64,000 nucleotides of DNA from Bolinopsis microptera. Taxonomy: Eukaryota > Ctenophora > Tentaculata > Lobata > Bolinopsidae. A program made the position numbers and the translations under genes. Each line of letters starts with the position of its first letter. Positions within the stretch are counted from its first letter, which is position 1. Of this stretch, positions 1 to 9,105 are shown piece by piece. The notes under the pieces were generated by a model, which made no database searches, was not told the DNA's origin, and worked only from the letters and a program-made list of their open reading frames with translations. The stretch covers positions 9,462,902 to 9,526,901 of the forward strand of contig NC_087076.1 in NCBI RefSeq assembly GCF_026151205.1, given 5' to 3'.

Positions 1-548
1 CGGGTACACGCTACGTGTTTAAATCCATACGATCAACGATGTGACCAGCATTTCCGGCCTATATTTTATACCATTAGGTATATGATTTTTATCTGATAAT
101 TAACTTAGGTGTTCCGACACGGTAAGGGCACGAATTCTCTGGGTAGAACGAAGGTTATAATATAACTGATCTAATATAATTTATATTAAATCAGTAAAAA
201 AAGTCATCAAGAATGTTCTCCGTTTAAAAACCATGAGCAATGAATGGATCAGAACAAACCGTAAAATAAGTACGAACCCCGAGTTTAAACTGGTCAAAAG
301 TGAGCACTTTCTGGTAAACTCGCTCAAGAGCTAATTGTTCCCATATTATCTTATCTCTGTTAAATTTCATCTGTTGTCACTCAAGCCCAGAGAATTAAAA
401 TATTAAATATCAGCTGATAACAAATTCTCGCAGTAAAATGGATGCTTATTGGTACCCTATTATGCATCTAATTTCGATTTTCTTTTTATAGCGAAAATGT
501 TGGCCTTGTATCTGCTTGTTTGTTGATCTGGCGGCTTGTGGGTTTAAA
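1..548. other. intergenic or upstream region of the first ZIP gene
   Basis: I see no gene here. A possible splice acceptor, a pyrimidine-rich stretch ending in TAG at 491, opens a reading frame that runs without a stop into the ATG at 549. A 5' UTR exon may therefore begin at 492. No promoter motif is convincing. Confidence 0.4.
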
Positions 549-3500
549 ATGAAATGGTTTATGAACCTGACCCTATTCCTGCTCTTGATTTGTAACATTT
601 ACATATTTTACGATATAATAAAAGGTCTCCAACTCCAAGCGGCTGAGATGTACTGGTACCTATCATCAATGGTACGGTCGGACGTCACAGAGGAATCACG
701 TGATTCAATAGGAGCTAAATGTGGTGGAATTGTTGTGATGTTCTTATTACCGTTTCTGTTTGGGCTAGCTCCAATCAAAGCAGCGAAACTAAAAAACGCA
801 GCTAGATATACGAATATTGCAAGTTGTTTCGGAGGGGGTGTTTTCTTCGGAACCTGCTTCATGCACTTGATACCTGAGGTAATTGTAAGGGTAATGAGGG
901 TTTTGAATTTCCTTTATCATGATCAATGATATACGTACATCGCAACTATTGGACAACTGGCAGCTTGGTAATATATAAATCAACCATTAACAAAATAAAT
1001 TTCACCATATATACCACCATACGTAAAAATTCGAGCTAAAAATAGTTTCCCTTTCCAGGTAGCAATAGAGATAAACATATGGCGGGACACCAGCGACAAC
1101 AAGTTTCTGAAATCTCTACCAATAGCAGAGATATTGGAATGTGTTGGTTTTGTAGCCATACTTCTGGTGGAGAGCATTGCTCATGGGATGCATCCTAAAG
1201 TGCAGCCTGCTCCGGAGGTAACACTGTCAGATTACAGCTACTTAGTTACTAAATCAGTTATAGTCACTAAGTTACTACATTAGTTATAGTCACTTAGTTA
1301 CTAAATCAGTTATAGTCACTTAGTTACTAAATTAGTTATAGTCAATAAGTTACTACATTAGTTATAGTCACTTAGTTACTAAATTACCTTACAAGACATA
1401 TTTATGGCGGCCTAATTTGCGACGACCGAAATTTTGGCGGTCCGAAAATATGGCGAAATTGAACAAAAACCGTCAAATTTCGGACGTCACAGAAAATAAG
1501 GGTATTTTTCATCATTTTTTGTGACAGTAAGCAGTAAGGAAATTTCTGAAATTCGGTAAAATCATGTTCAAACTTAGTCTGTATTAAGACTGTAAGACTT
1601 TCATGTTAGCACATACATGTATTTTAATGCAAATTTAAACTGTATTGCTTGACATTCAATTCGTCATTGGTGTGGTGATAATTTGTCCCAAGATGCCAGA
1701 ATTTATTTATTTATTTTACTTGATATTACTTTTTAGAAACAAAATAAAGCAGTGAAGGCACAGTCATTGAAATAAGCTAAAAGATAATGCGACGGATTCT
1801 ATTACGACGACCGAAATTTTGGCGGTCCGAAAATATGGCGAAATTTTCGGAAAACCGCCACATTTCGTACGTTATAAATATGTCTTGTAAGGTAGTTATA
1901 GTCACTTAGTTACTAAATTAATTATAGTCACTTAGTTACTTAATCAGTTATAGTCACTTAGTTACTAAATCATTTATAGTCACTTAATTACTAAATTAGT
2001 TATAGTCACTTAGTTACTAAATTAGTTATAGTCACTTAGTAACTAAATTAGTTATAGTCACTTAGTTACTAAATTATTTATAGTCACTTAGTTACTAAAT
2101 CAGTTATAGTCACTTAGTTACTAAATCATTTATAGTCACTTAGTTACTAAATCATTTATAGTCACTTAATTACTAAATCAGTTATAGTTACTTAGTTACT
2201 AAATCAGTTCAACTTATTTACTAAATTGCGCACATGCCCCAAGTGGCCGACTTAAGTCTTGTGAAATAAGAAAATGTCATATTCGACTAAATAGCCTGCA
2301 TCAGGGTGGTCAACTCCAGATAAAGGGGCTACAGATAATAACTCTGGACGTTTCTTATTTGAAACTGCTAATATTTAATCCATACCCAGAGATCGTATCA
2401 ATCATTACATTATACACCATTTAAGTAACTGTCAGCTAATTTGAAATTTCTCGTCTTCAGAAAGACTCTGGAAGAGTAGAAGAAGTATCACCAAAAGCAA
2501 ATGGTCAGTCCCATTCACATGGCAAAACTTGATCGTATGTAATTGTAATGATAAGACTGATGTTTCAAATTGTCATCCGTAACGCCCCCCCCCCCCTCCT
2601 CTAGTGCACACATTGTCCACTCCTATAGTGTCTGTGTACCACTAACACGCTAGAGGAGAACCTGTTTTATTTAACAATTATGTATAACCTTTTATACTTT
2701 TCAGATACTGCTGAAGCAAATGTAGAATTAGAACAGCCTAAATTAGCGTTGAAAGAAACGTTGGAGCAGCCCAAGGTACCGTGCAGTTCAATTATTCGAG
2801 AACATTTGTAACTTTTGGACACACCCATTTTACAATTTTGTCTTGTTTGAACTCTCAAACATGCGCTAAATTCAGACGTATAGACTACTTCGCTAATTTT
2901 TTGAAATGAAAGCGTATTTTTTCAGAAGCAAAAAGTAGGAGTACTGATATTTGCTTTAGCGGTGCATTCTGTGTTTGAAGGACTTGCAATTGGTGTGGAA
3001 TCCAAGACTTCGGTCTTTCTTCAACTTGCTGGAGCAATACTAATACACAAATGCGTGGTGGCGTTTGCTGTGGGAACAAAGCTGTTAGATGCTGGATTGA
3101 AGTTGAAGTGAGTTTTACACAAAAAAGGTGTCATTGAAATCCCTTTAATCAGCAAAATGATTTTATGAGTTGTAAATTATGAATGAAAATATTACAAAGG
3201 TTGTGTTATTTAATATCTCTGGTCGATGATATCATCAATGCGACTCGGCCCCACTACACAAACGAAGGTGGATGGATCTATCCTAATGAATTTGATCACA
3301 AAAATATCATCCAATCTTTACTGACACCAGATATTTCTCAGGGGGATAATGATAAGCTTGTCTATATTTTGTGTAGCTACCCCTATAGGCATTGCTCTTG
3401 CCATTGGACTGTTGGAGCTTCTTGCTGTGACCTCGGGTTCCCGGACTACTATTTCTCTTGTGTCAGGTTCGTTGATATGTTGGTTTGTTGATACTTGATA

Positions 3501-4242
3501 TGTTGATATGTTGATATGTTGGTATGTTGGTATGTTGATACTTGATATGTTGATATGTTGATATGTTGATATGTTGGTATGTTGGTATGTTGGTATGTTG
3601 ATACTTGATATGTTGGTTGTTGGTTTGTTGATACTTGATATGTTCATATGTTCATATGTTCATATGTTGGTTTGTTTGCTTTCGGAAATGGTGTCACATC
3701 ATGTTAGTTGATATGTAAGAATTTATAATTCGCGTTGTTTCAATTGATAGGACTGTAATGGTGACCTGTTACTGGCAACGTTGAACGATTACGTTTGGTA
3801 CAAGGTTAAAATTGGGCCGTAGTTTGGGTCACTGCAATATTAGAATTAAACAAGTATTTTTGATTCAAATCTTTTTGGATAAATTGAACATGAATTACTA
3901 AGAATTTATCCGCTACAGGTTTGATACAGGGTCTGAGTACAGGTTTCTTCCTTTATATCACATTTGTTGAGATGATCTGCGATGAGATCAGGGATGGCAA
4001 AGATATGATGCTGAAGGTACGATCCTCAACCACCTTTCTCAAGCACCTATCGCACATTTTACTTGTCTTAATTTTTCACGATTTTAACAAAGCAGGATGT
4101 TTTTCGTAACGAAATTGAAAGTATAACAACGAGTTTATTCAAAATCTATTTTCAGACACTGTTTTTATCGCTCGGTTTGCTGATAATTGGTATCTCAACC
4201 GTGGTACACAACTACAGTGATCAACTCGCACTTGCTGATTGA
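549..4242 (+). CDS. ZIP-family (SLC39, ZIP1/2/3-like) divalent metal transporter, 8 exons
   Basis: Predicted metal importer, Zn most likely. Coding exons are 549-878, 1059-1217, 2461-2503, 2705-2775, 2926-3107, 3342-3466, 3919-4016 and 4156-4242. Every join has GT-AG ends and matching phases, and the total is 1,095 nt (364 aa). After a hydrophobic N-terminus come TM1, TM2 (ASCFGGGVFFGTCFMHLIPE) and TM3 (ECVGFVAILLVESIAH). A short, mostly charged cytoplasmic loop follows, without the usual long His run. TM4 carries HSVFEGLAIG and TM5 HKCVVAFAVG, the metal-ligand motifs of the family. TM6 has ATPIGIALAIGLLELL, TM7 LSTGFFLYITFVEM, and a final TM8 ends at TGA. Length is normal for the family. The ATG at 549 is the first in an open frame starting at 492. 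If the donor at 2504 is skipped, the third exon reads SHSHGKT and stops, which could give a short isoform. The tandem paralogue lies at 12.7 kb. Family is firm; the substrate is inferred. Confidence 0.86.
1237..2225. repeat. 24-bp minisatellite in intron 2 of the first ZIP gene
   Basis: The array is built on units close to TAGTTATAGTCACTTAGT plus TACTAAAT. It runs from 1237 to 1386 and again from 1893 to 2225, and is interrupted by a MITE at 1387-1892. Units differ by a few substitutions (cagtt/tagtt/catt), so the array is old rather than freshly expanded. Confidence 0.85.
1387..1892. mobile_element. TA-flanked MITE, family A, copy 1
   Basis: The element begins with CCTTACAAGACATATTTAT and ends with its reverse complement, so it has terminal inverted repeats of about 19 bp. 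A TA sits on each side (1385-1386 and 1893-1894), as expected for a Tc1/mariner-type target duplication. Inside, a motif of about 40 bp (…CCGAAATTTTGGCGGTCC…) occurs twice in direct orientation, near 1421 and 1805. There is no coding capacity. It inserted into the minisatellite. A second copy is at 54236-54620. Confidence 0.8.
3472..3672. repeat. short minisatellite (TTGATATG-type units) in an intron
   Basis: Tandem 8- to 9-bp units alternate between ttgatatg, ttggtatg and ttcatatg, immediately after the donor at 3467. This is intronic sequence of the first ZIP gene. Reading frames over it are repeat artefacts. Confidence 0.8.
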
Positions 4243-5089
4243 ACCTTTCTACAGTTCCTACCTCATCTCATCCTTCCCTCACACCTCGTCCTATCTGACA
4301 TTAACCTACACTATAACACTCTTACACTACACTACCTCACCATCAAGGTGCACTTTACTCTCAACCTGCTGCCTCTTCACACCTCTGGCCATTAATACCT
4401 AGCCTCTAATGGCTGATCTACCTAGAAAGCACCAGACTTAAGAAGTTGTTAAATCGGACCAGAAGTAGGACCACCAGAGCAGATAACGATATTTCACCCT
4501 CTTATCCTCATTAGACTTTGTCATTGAAAATAACCCAATCTTGATGTGAAACGACTCCTGCGATTTAATTAATTGTGATTTATCGGAGGGTACACTTTCA
4601 ATGATACTAATAACTAGAGGTTTCGATGCAAAATTAGAGGAGTTTTTCCAATTACAAATTACAGTAAAACCCCGATTTACCGCAGCCATTCCCTTTCCAC
4701 CAAATAGGGCTTAACATACACATAGTGTATTTGTAAACAATCGAAAAACCGATTTAACGCAAACTCCGACTTACCGCAAATCCCGATTTACCGCAAACCC
4801 CGATTTACCGCGCGGCCTTTTCCTTTCTCTCAAACTGCACGATAAATTGAGGTATTACTGTATCGAAAATATGCTTTCAAATTGATCTGCGTATAGAGAT
4901 TTATTTATTGTTAATTAAATCCCTCCTTGCACTCGTGCTACTTTTAATTTTTATCGTTACATTATTATTTAGTTTAGCTTTAGTGGCAGAAATATTTATT
5001 GAACTGATTTTCTGATTTTATTAGTAATAACCTCAAATAAACTTAGTATAACTGTATTAATTTAATGGGCTTAAACGTATAGATGCAAA
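4243..5089 (+). other. 3' flank or UTR of the first ZIP gene, with candidate poly(A) signal
   Basis: No coding sequence is seen. AATAAA occurs at 5036-5041, about 800 bp after the stop, and an ATTAAA near 4914. If the distal signal is used, the MITE at 4662-4860 would be part of the 3' UTR. The span 4243-4660 is otherwise unremarkable. Confidence 0.35.
4662..4860. mobile_element. pogo/Tigger-like MITE
   Basis: The left end CAGTAAAACCCCGATTTACC pairs with the right end, whose reverse complement reads CAGTAATACCTCAATTTATC. Both sides have TA (4660-4661 and 4861-4862). CAGT termini with TA duplications are typical of pogo/Tigger-derived MITEs. Internal direct repeats of 'gatttaccgcaaa' follow the left end. 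It is 199 bp and non-coding. Confidence 0.72.
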
Positions 5090-5232
5090 TTCTGGTGAGG
5101 AGTTGAGCTGAGGCATATGTTTTGACACGTGACATTAATGATAAATCAATCAGCTTTCAATATTGACTAATAAACCCCAGAATCACGACTGTCACGTGTC
5201 AAAAAAAAGTATGCTTCACCTCCCAACCAGAA
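5090..5232. mobile_element. short inverted-repeat element, family B
   Basis: The two ends form an imperfect inverted repeat of about 40 bp. On the inner side both read TTTTGACACGTGACA, and on the outer side TTCTGGT. A related arm (TGTCAGGTGTCAAAAAATAT… then ttcacct) recurs at 56262-56306. It is probably a small non-autonomous DNA element. No clear target duplication was found. Confidence 0.55.
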
Positions 5233-5965
5233 ACCACAAAAAATGACTGTAGTCTTTTTACTTTTAATGGGATTCATTGATTTGTATGATGGTGCTGACT
5301 GGTCGAATTCCTTGCGCAATTTTTCGAATTAATCGACAAATGTCATATTTGAAAATGTCGACCTTATAATTCCTTGTTTTACTTTAAAGTTTTAATATTC
5401 CGGTTAATTAGTAATTAGCTAGAGCAAATAGTGATATATTTGAGATTGCAGAAGTGGAGGGTGCCGTCATCGGGTGGTATTTTAGCAAGAGAACGTGACC
5501 CGAATTGACGGGCTTGACCCAAAGGCCGGATGTCATTATTTGAGTAAAGCGAGTTGTTCAATAAATTGTCTTTTTGTACATTGTATGTCGAGTAAAGTTT
5601 CTGTTGTCCCACATATGTACATTGCATGAAATGCATCTTACCCACCACTTAAAGACCAACTGCAATACTTTCATTTTGCCATACTTAATCTTATATTTAC
5701 ATAACTTATCAGAATGTACGAGCCCTTCTATTGAAAATCTTAGTGGAACACAGCAAGAAAATTGAGGACAATCTTGTGCGAGGGTAGGGACCAAGATATC
5801 GTTTCTAACCCAAATTATCTTTAATGCTTCTCATCAGTAGCCACACCTCTTACTCGGTTTCTGAACTGGAATTCTGTTGGCTTCCAGCTGGCCAGACCGA
5901 GTATTACCATTTCATCCTTCTAGATAGTTCATCATTATAAATTAAGCAGAAATGTTTATAAATAT
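5233..5965. other. no gene recognised
   Basis: AT-rich intergenic sequence between the inverted-repeat element and the telomeric foldback. Short reading frames exist on both strands but none has a recognisable domain or splice context. Confidence 0.4.
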
Positions 5966-5986
5966 ATGTATACAAGTATACACAGT

Positions 5987-6203
5987 GGGTCCGGGACTCT
6001 AGGGCGTAAGACTCTAGGGCGTGAGACTTTAGGGCGGCGCCCTAACCCTAACCATCACCCTAACCCTAACCCTAACCCTTATCCTAACCCTAACCCTAAC
6101 CCTAACCCGAACCCAAACCCTAACCCTAACCCTAACCCTAACCCTAACCCTAAGACCCTAGAGTCTCACGCCCTAGAGTCTTACGCCCTAGAGTCCGGAC
6201 CCC
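5987..6203. mobile_element. foldback element with an interstitial telomeric (CCCTAA)n core
   Basis: A core of CCCTAA repeats with a few variants (CCCTTA, CCCGAA, CCCAAA) spans about 6041-6154. It is flanked by inverted arms. The left arm reads gtccgggactctagggcg… at 5989-6042, and the right arm is its near-exact reverse complement, ending at 6203. Arm units such as GACTCTAGGGCGTAAGACTC are themselves degenerate telomere-like. Weaker similarity extends outward to about 5966 and 6224. The canonical animal telomere repeat is TTAGGG; the arms show this is an element rather than simple telomere seeding. Confidence 0.7.
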
Positions 6204-6249
6204 GTAATGTACATACATATGTGATATGACTAATTATAATAACAATAGG

Positions 6250-7107
6250 TACTGAATAGTGAACTACTGAATAGAGAACCACTGAATGGAGAACTTCTGA
6301 ATAGTGAACTACTGAATAGAGAACTACTGAATAGTGAACTACTGAATAGAGAACTTCTGAATAGTGAACTACTGAATAGAGAACTACTGAATAGTGAACT
6401 ATTGAATAGTGAACTACTGAATAGTGAACTACTGAATAGAGAACTACTGATAGAGAATTACTGAATAGTGAACTACTGAATAGAGAACTACTGAATAGTG
6501 AACTACTGAATAGAGAACTACTGAATAGTGAACTACTGATAGAGAACTACTGAATAGTGAACTACTGAATAGAGAACTACTGAATAGTGAACTACTGAAT
6601 AGTGAACTACTGAATAGTGAACTACTGAATAGTGAACTACTGAATAGTGAACTACTGAATAGTGAACTACTGAATAGTGAACTACTGAATAGTGAACTAC
6701 TGAATAGTGAACTACTGAATAGTGAACTACTGAATAGAGAACTACTGAATAGTGAACTACTGAATAGTGAACTACTGAATAGTGAACTACTGATAGAGAA
6801 CTACTGAATAGTGAACTACTGAATAGTGAACTACTGGATAGTGAACTACTGAATAGTGAACTACCGAATAGAGACTTACTGAATAGTGAACTACTGAATA
6901 GTGAACTACTGAATAGTGAACTACTGAATAGAGAACTACTGAATAGTGAACTACTGAATAGTGAACTACTGAATAGTGAACTACTGAATAGAGAACTACT
7001 GAATAGTGAACTACTGAATAGTGAACTACTGAATAGTGAACTACTGAATAGTGAACTACTGAATAGAGATCTACTGAATAGTGAACTACTGAATAGTGAA
7101 CTACTGG
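6250..7107. repeat. 15-bp minisatellite (TGAATAGTGAACTAC)n
   Basis: About 57 tandem units of 15 bp, with two main variants (agtgaac and agagaac) and occasional 13-bp units lacking 'aa'. It follows the telomeric foldback directly. No coding potential. Confidence 0.92.
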
Positions 7108-7875
7108 TTAGCTAAATCCAATTTGTTTATCGAGATTCAAGCAATGCTGATATATCTTATTAGTGCATGATAAGTAAAACAGTGAAAGGTTAAAGTATGT
7201 TAGTTGTATTTTAATGCATGCATTGTACAATGCCAAGTGGCCAGATGTCATTTGTCAAATAACCTATCAGGTATTTTGAGCAAACTGTAATTTCAGCACT
7301 TTAATTTTTAAAGGCATATAACTCAAATTTATAAAACTTTTTTTTAAATGTCGAGCTGCGATACCTGCCAAGTTTCAAAGAGTTTTCATAAAAATTGTAG
7401 GAGAAATCTTGGAATGAAGTTGACGAAATTCAATCTACTCATGATTTACATTTTTACTGTTCCAATCCATTTTTGTTTATTTTGTATAATTGGTAACGAT
7501 AACTTTATTTTTCATTAAGTTTTTATTCAGGGTGGAAATTTTTACAATTTTATTGCTACACGAACCAACAATTCTTACCAGTTTCTTTTTAAGTCTAATC
7601 ATTTGTTTTTTACAAAGATATCAATATATTGTATAACATGACAATAAAATATTTCATTTAAAACAAGATGGATTTTAAAAATCACAAGACTACCATAGTG
7701 CATGATACACATTTTTAAAACGGATAAAAAATAATTTTAAAACCATTTCGGCCATGTTTCTAGTTCTCTTATCTCTCTCAGCCTAAAGAAAATTATCCAT
7801 AATTTAATTAAACTCAAGTCATTTGAGTTATGAACCACTCAGTTTAAGTCCCGTTAATAAAGTTTAAAGGTAAGA
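7108..7875. other. 3' flank of the SOUL gene, no gene seen
   Basis: AT-rich sequence lying downstream of the minus-strand SOUL gene. Plus-strand TTTAAT near 7803 and TTTATT near 7503 would read as ATTAAA and AATAAA on the minus strand, so either could serve as the poly(A) signal. No reading frame with a recognisable domain. Confidence 0.35.
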
Positions 7876-8715
7876 TTAAACCATATCTGCGTTGTCAACC
7901 AGAATGACCTCTCTGCGCTGTCTTCCATATCCAGGTCGCGTGAATCCAGCTGTCATTTTCATATAAGGGTACGGTGTCAGGTTCTGCTTTGCTAGAGCTG
8001 TCTTCAGAAGCTCGAACTGCTTGAGATGTTCTGGATCGTGTCTGTCCCCGCCGTAGGCCCGTATGTAGATTGTAGCGTCGTCCCACTGCTCCACTCTTAG
8101 CTGCTCGTCTGTCGAGGCTGGAGGGTTGCTCTGGACGTCTGCAGGAATGTAGAAGCTCATTGTAGCTGCTAGGGTATTACCGTCTTCATCCATCCACCAT
8201 TTCTTGACGACAGGAACCGCCATATCCATCTCAAGGCCACGGTCGTTCATTGCTCCGCTCCTGTAGCCATGAAGACGGAAGTAGGCCTCCCGATATCCGT
8301 TAGGTGATTTCAGGTCAATGTCAGTAACGGTCCAGTTGGCACGCAGAATGATTCTCTCCTCAAATCCGCATCCTGATGACTCGACTTTCTGGAACATCGG
8401 GCACTCGTAGGGTCCGCAGATCTCTTCAAGGGGTTTTGGTTTAGGATTTTTTCGGAAATTTCCCTGATCGTCAGGGTTATTTCCAAGATCGTTCGGAGAG
8501 CTTCCGTCAGAGTCTTGAGCGTCAGAGTTCATCAGAAACTCGTTGTATCCGGGGTCATTTGAGAATTCCTGGCATTCCTGGTAGCCCTCAGCTTCTTTCC
8601 AAGAGTAGTTGTCTTCCTCAATCGTCTGGTACGAATGTTTCGAGTGTGCCCCGGCCCCACCAAGATTGAGAAGTGCGACAGTCAGCAACCCTAGGACTGC
8701 GTAGACTCTTGGCAT
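7876..8715 (-). CDS. secreted SOUL/HEBP-domain heme-binding protein
   Basis: Single coding exon, 279 aa. The start is taken as the ATG at 8715 because the protein then begins with a signal peptide (residues 1 to about 24, VLGLLTVALLNLGGAGA). The base before it follows an acceptor-like ttcatatttgtag, so a 5' UTR exon may lie upstream. Residues of about 30-95 are a polar, acidic linker (DAQDSDGSSPND, NNPDDQ). From about 100 to 270 the SOUL domain follows the family pattern: YFRLHGYRSGAMNDRGLEMD then MAVPV, then FYIPADVQSNPP, then IYIRAYGGD. SOUL/HEBP proteins bind heme or porphyrins in the hydrophobic fold; secreted forms are common in invertebrates and the true ligand is unknown. The C-terminus has a basic GRQRREV stretch. 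Fold assignment is firm; heme binding is inferred. Confidence 0.9.
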   Translation of the reverse strand: MPRVYAVLGLLTVALLNLGGAGAHSKHSYQTIEEDNYSWKEAEGYQECQEFSNDPGYNEFLMNSDAQDSDGSSPNDLGNNPDDQGNFRKNPKPKPLEEICGPYECPMFQKVESSGCGFEERIILRANWTVTDIDLKSPNGYREAYFRLHGYRSGAMNDRGLEMDMAVPVVKKWWMDEDGNTLAATMSFYIPADVQSNPPASTDEQLRVEQWDDATIYIRAYGGDRHDPEHLKQFELLKTALAKQNLTPYPYMKMTAGFTRPGYGRQRREVILVDNADMV

Positions 8716-8840
8716 AGCTACAAATATGAAGGTAAAATGAGTAAGGTTCAAACAATTTGAGGAATGTATCACTCAATGTACGTGAAAGTTGAATATTATG
8801 TTTCATTTCAAATTTAACTGATCGATACATTAAAATGGAA

Positions 8841-9105
8841 ACAGAGGGACAGAGGGACAGAGGGACAGAGGGACAGAGGGACAGAGGGACAGAGGGACAG
8901 AGGGACAGAGGGACAGAGGGACAGAGGGACAGAGGGACAGAGGGACAGAGGGACAGAGGGACAGAGGGACAGAGGGACAGAGGGACAGAGGGACAGAGGG
9001 ACAGAGGGACAGAGGGACAGAGGGACAGAGGGACAGAGGGACAGAGGGACAGACGGACAGAGGGACAGAGGGACAGAGGGACAGACGGACAGAGGGACAG
9101 AGGGA
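8841..9105. repeat. octamer microsatellite (GAGGGACA)n
   Basis: About 33 units of 8 bp with only a few agacgg substitutions. It begins about 125 bp upstream of the SOUL start codon on the minus strand, so it lies in the promoter or 5' UTR/intron of that gene. Long frames on both strands (Cys-Pro-Ser-Val type and Arg-Gly-Thr type) are repeat artefacts. Confidence 0.93.

Noticed and set aside
1237-2225. CRISPR-like array
   Set aside because: Simple head-to-tail 24-bp minisatellite with no spacers.
3318-3647. 109-codon minus-strand frame (Asn-Ile-Ser repeats)
   Set aside because: It is the translation of the intronic minisatellite, antisense to a ZIP exon.
5966-6229. 87-codon frame rich in Asn-Pro
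   Set aside because: It is the translation of the CCCTAA repeats.
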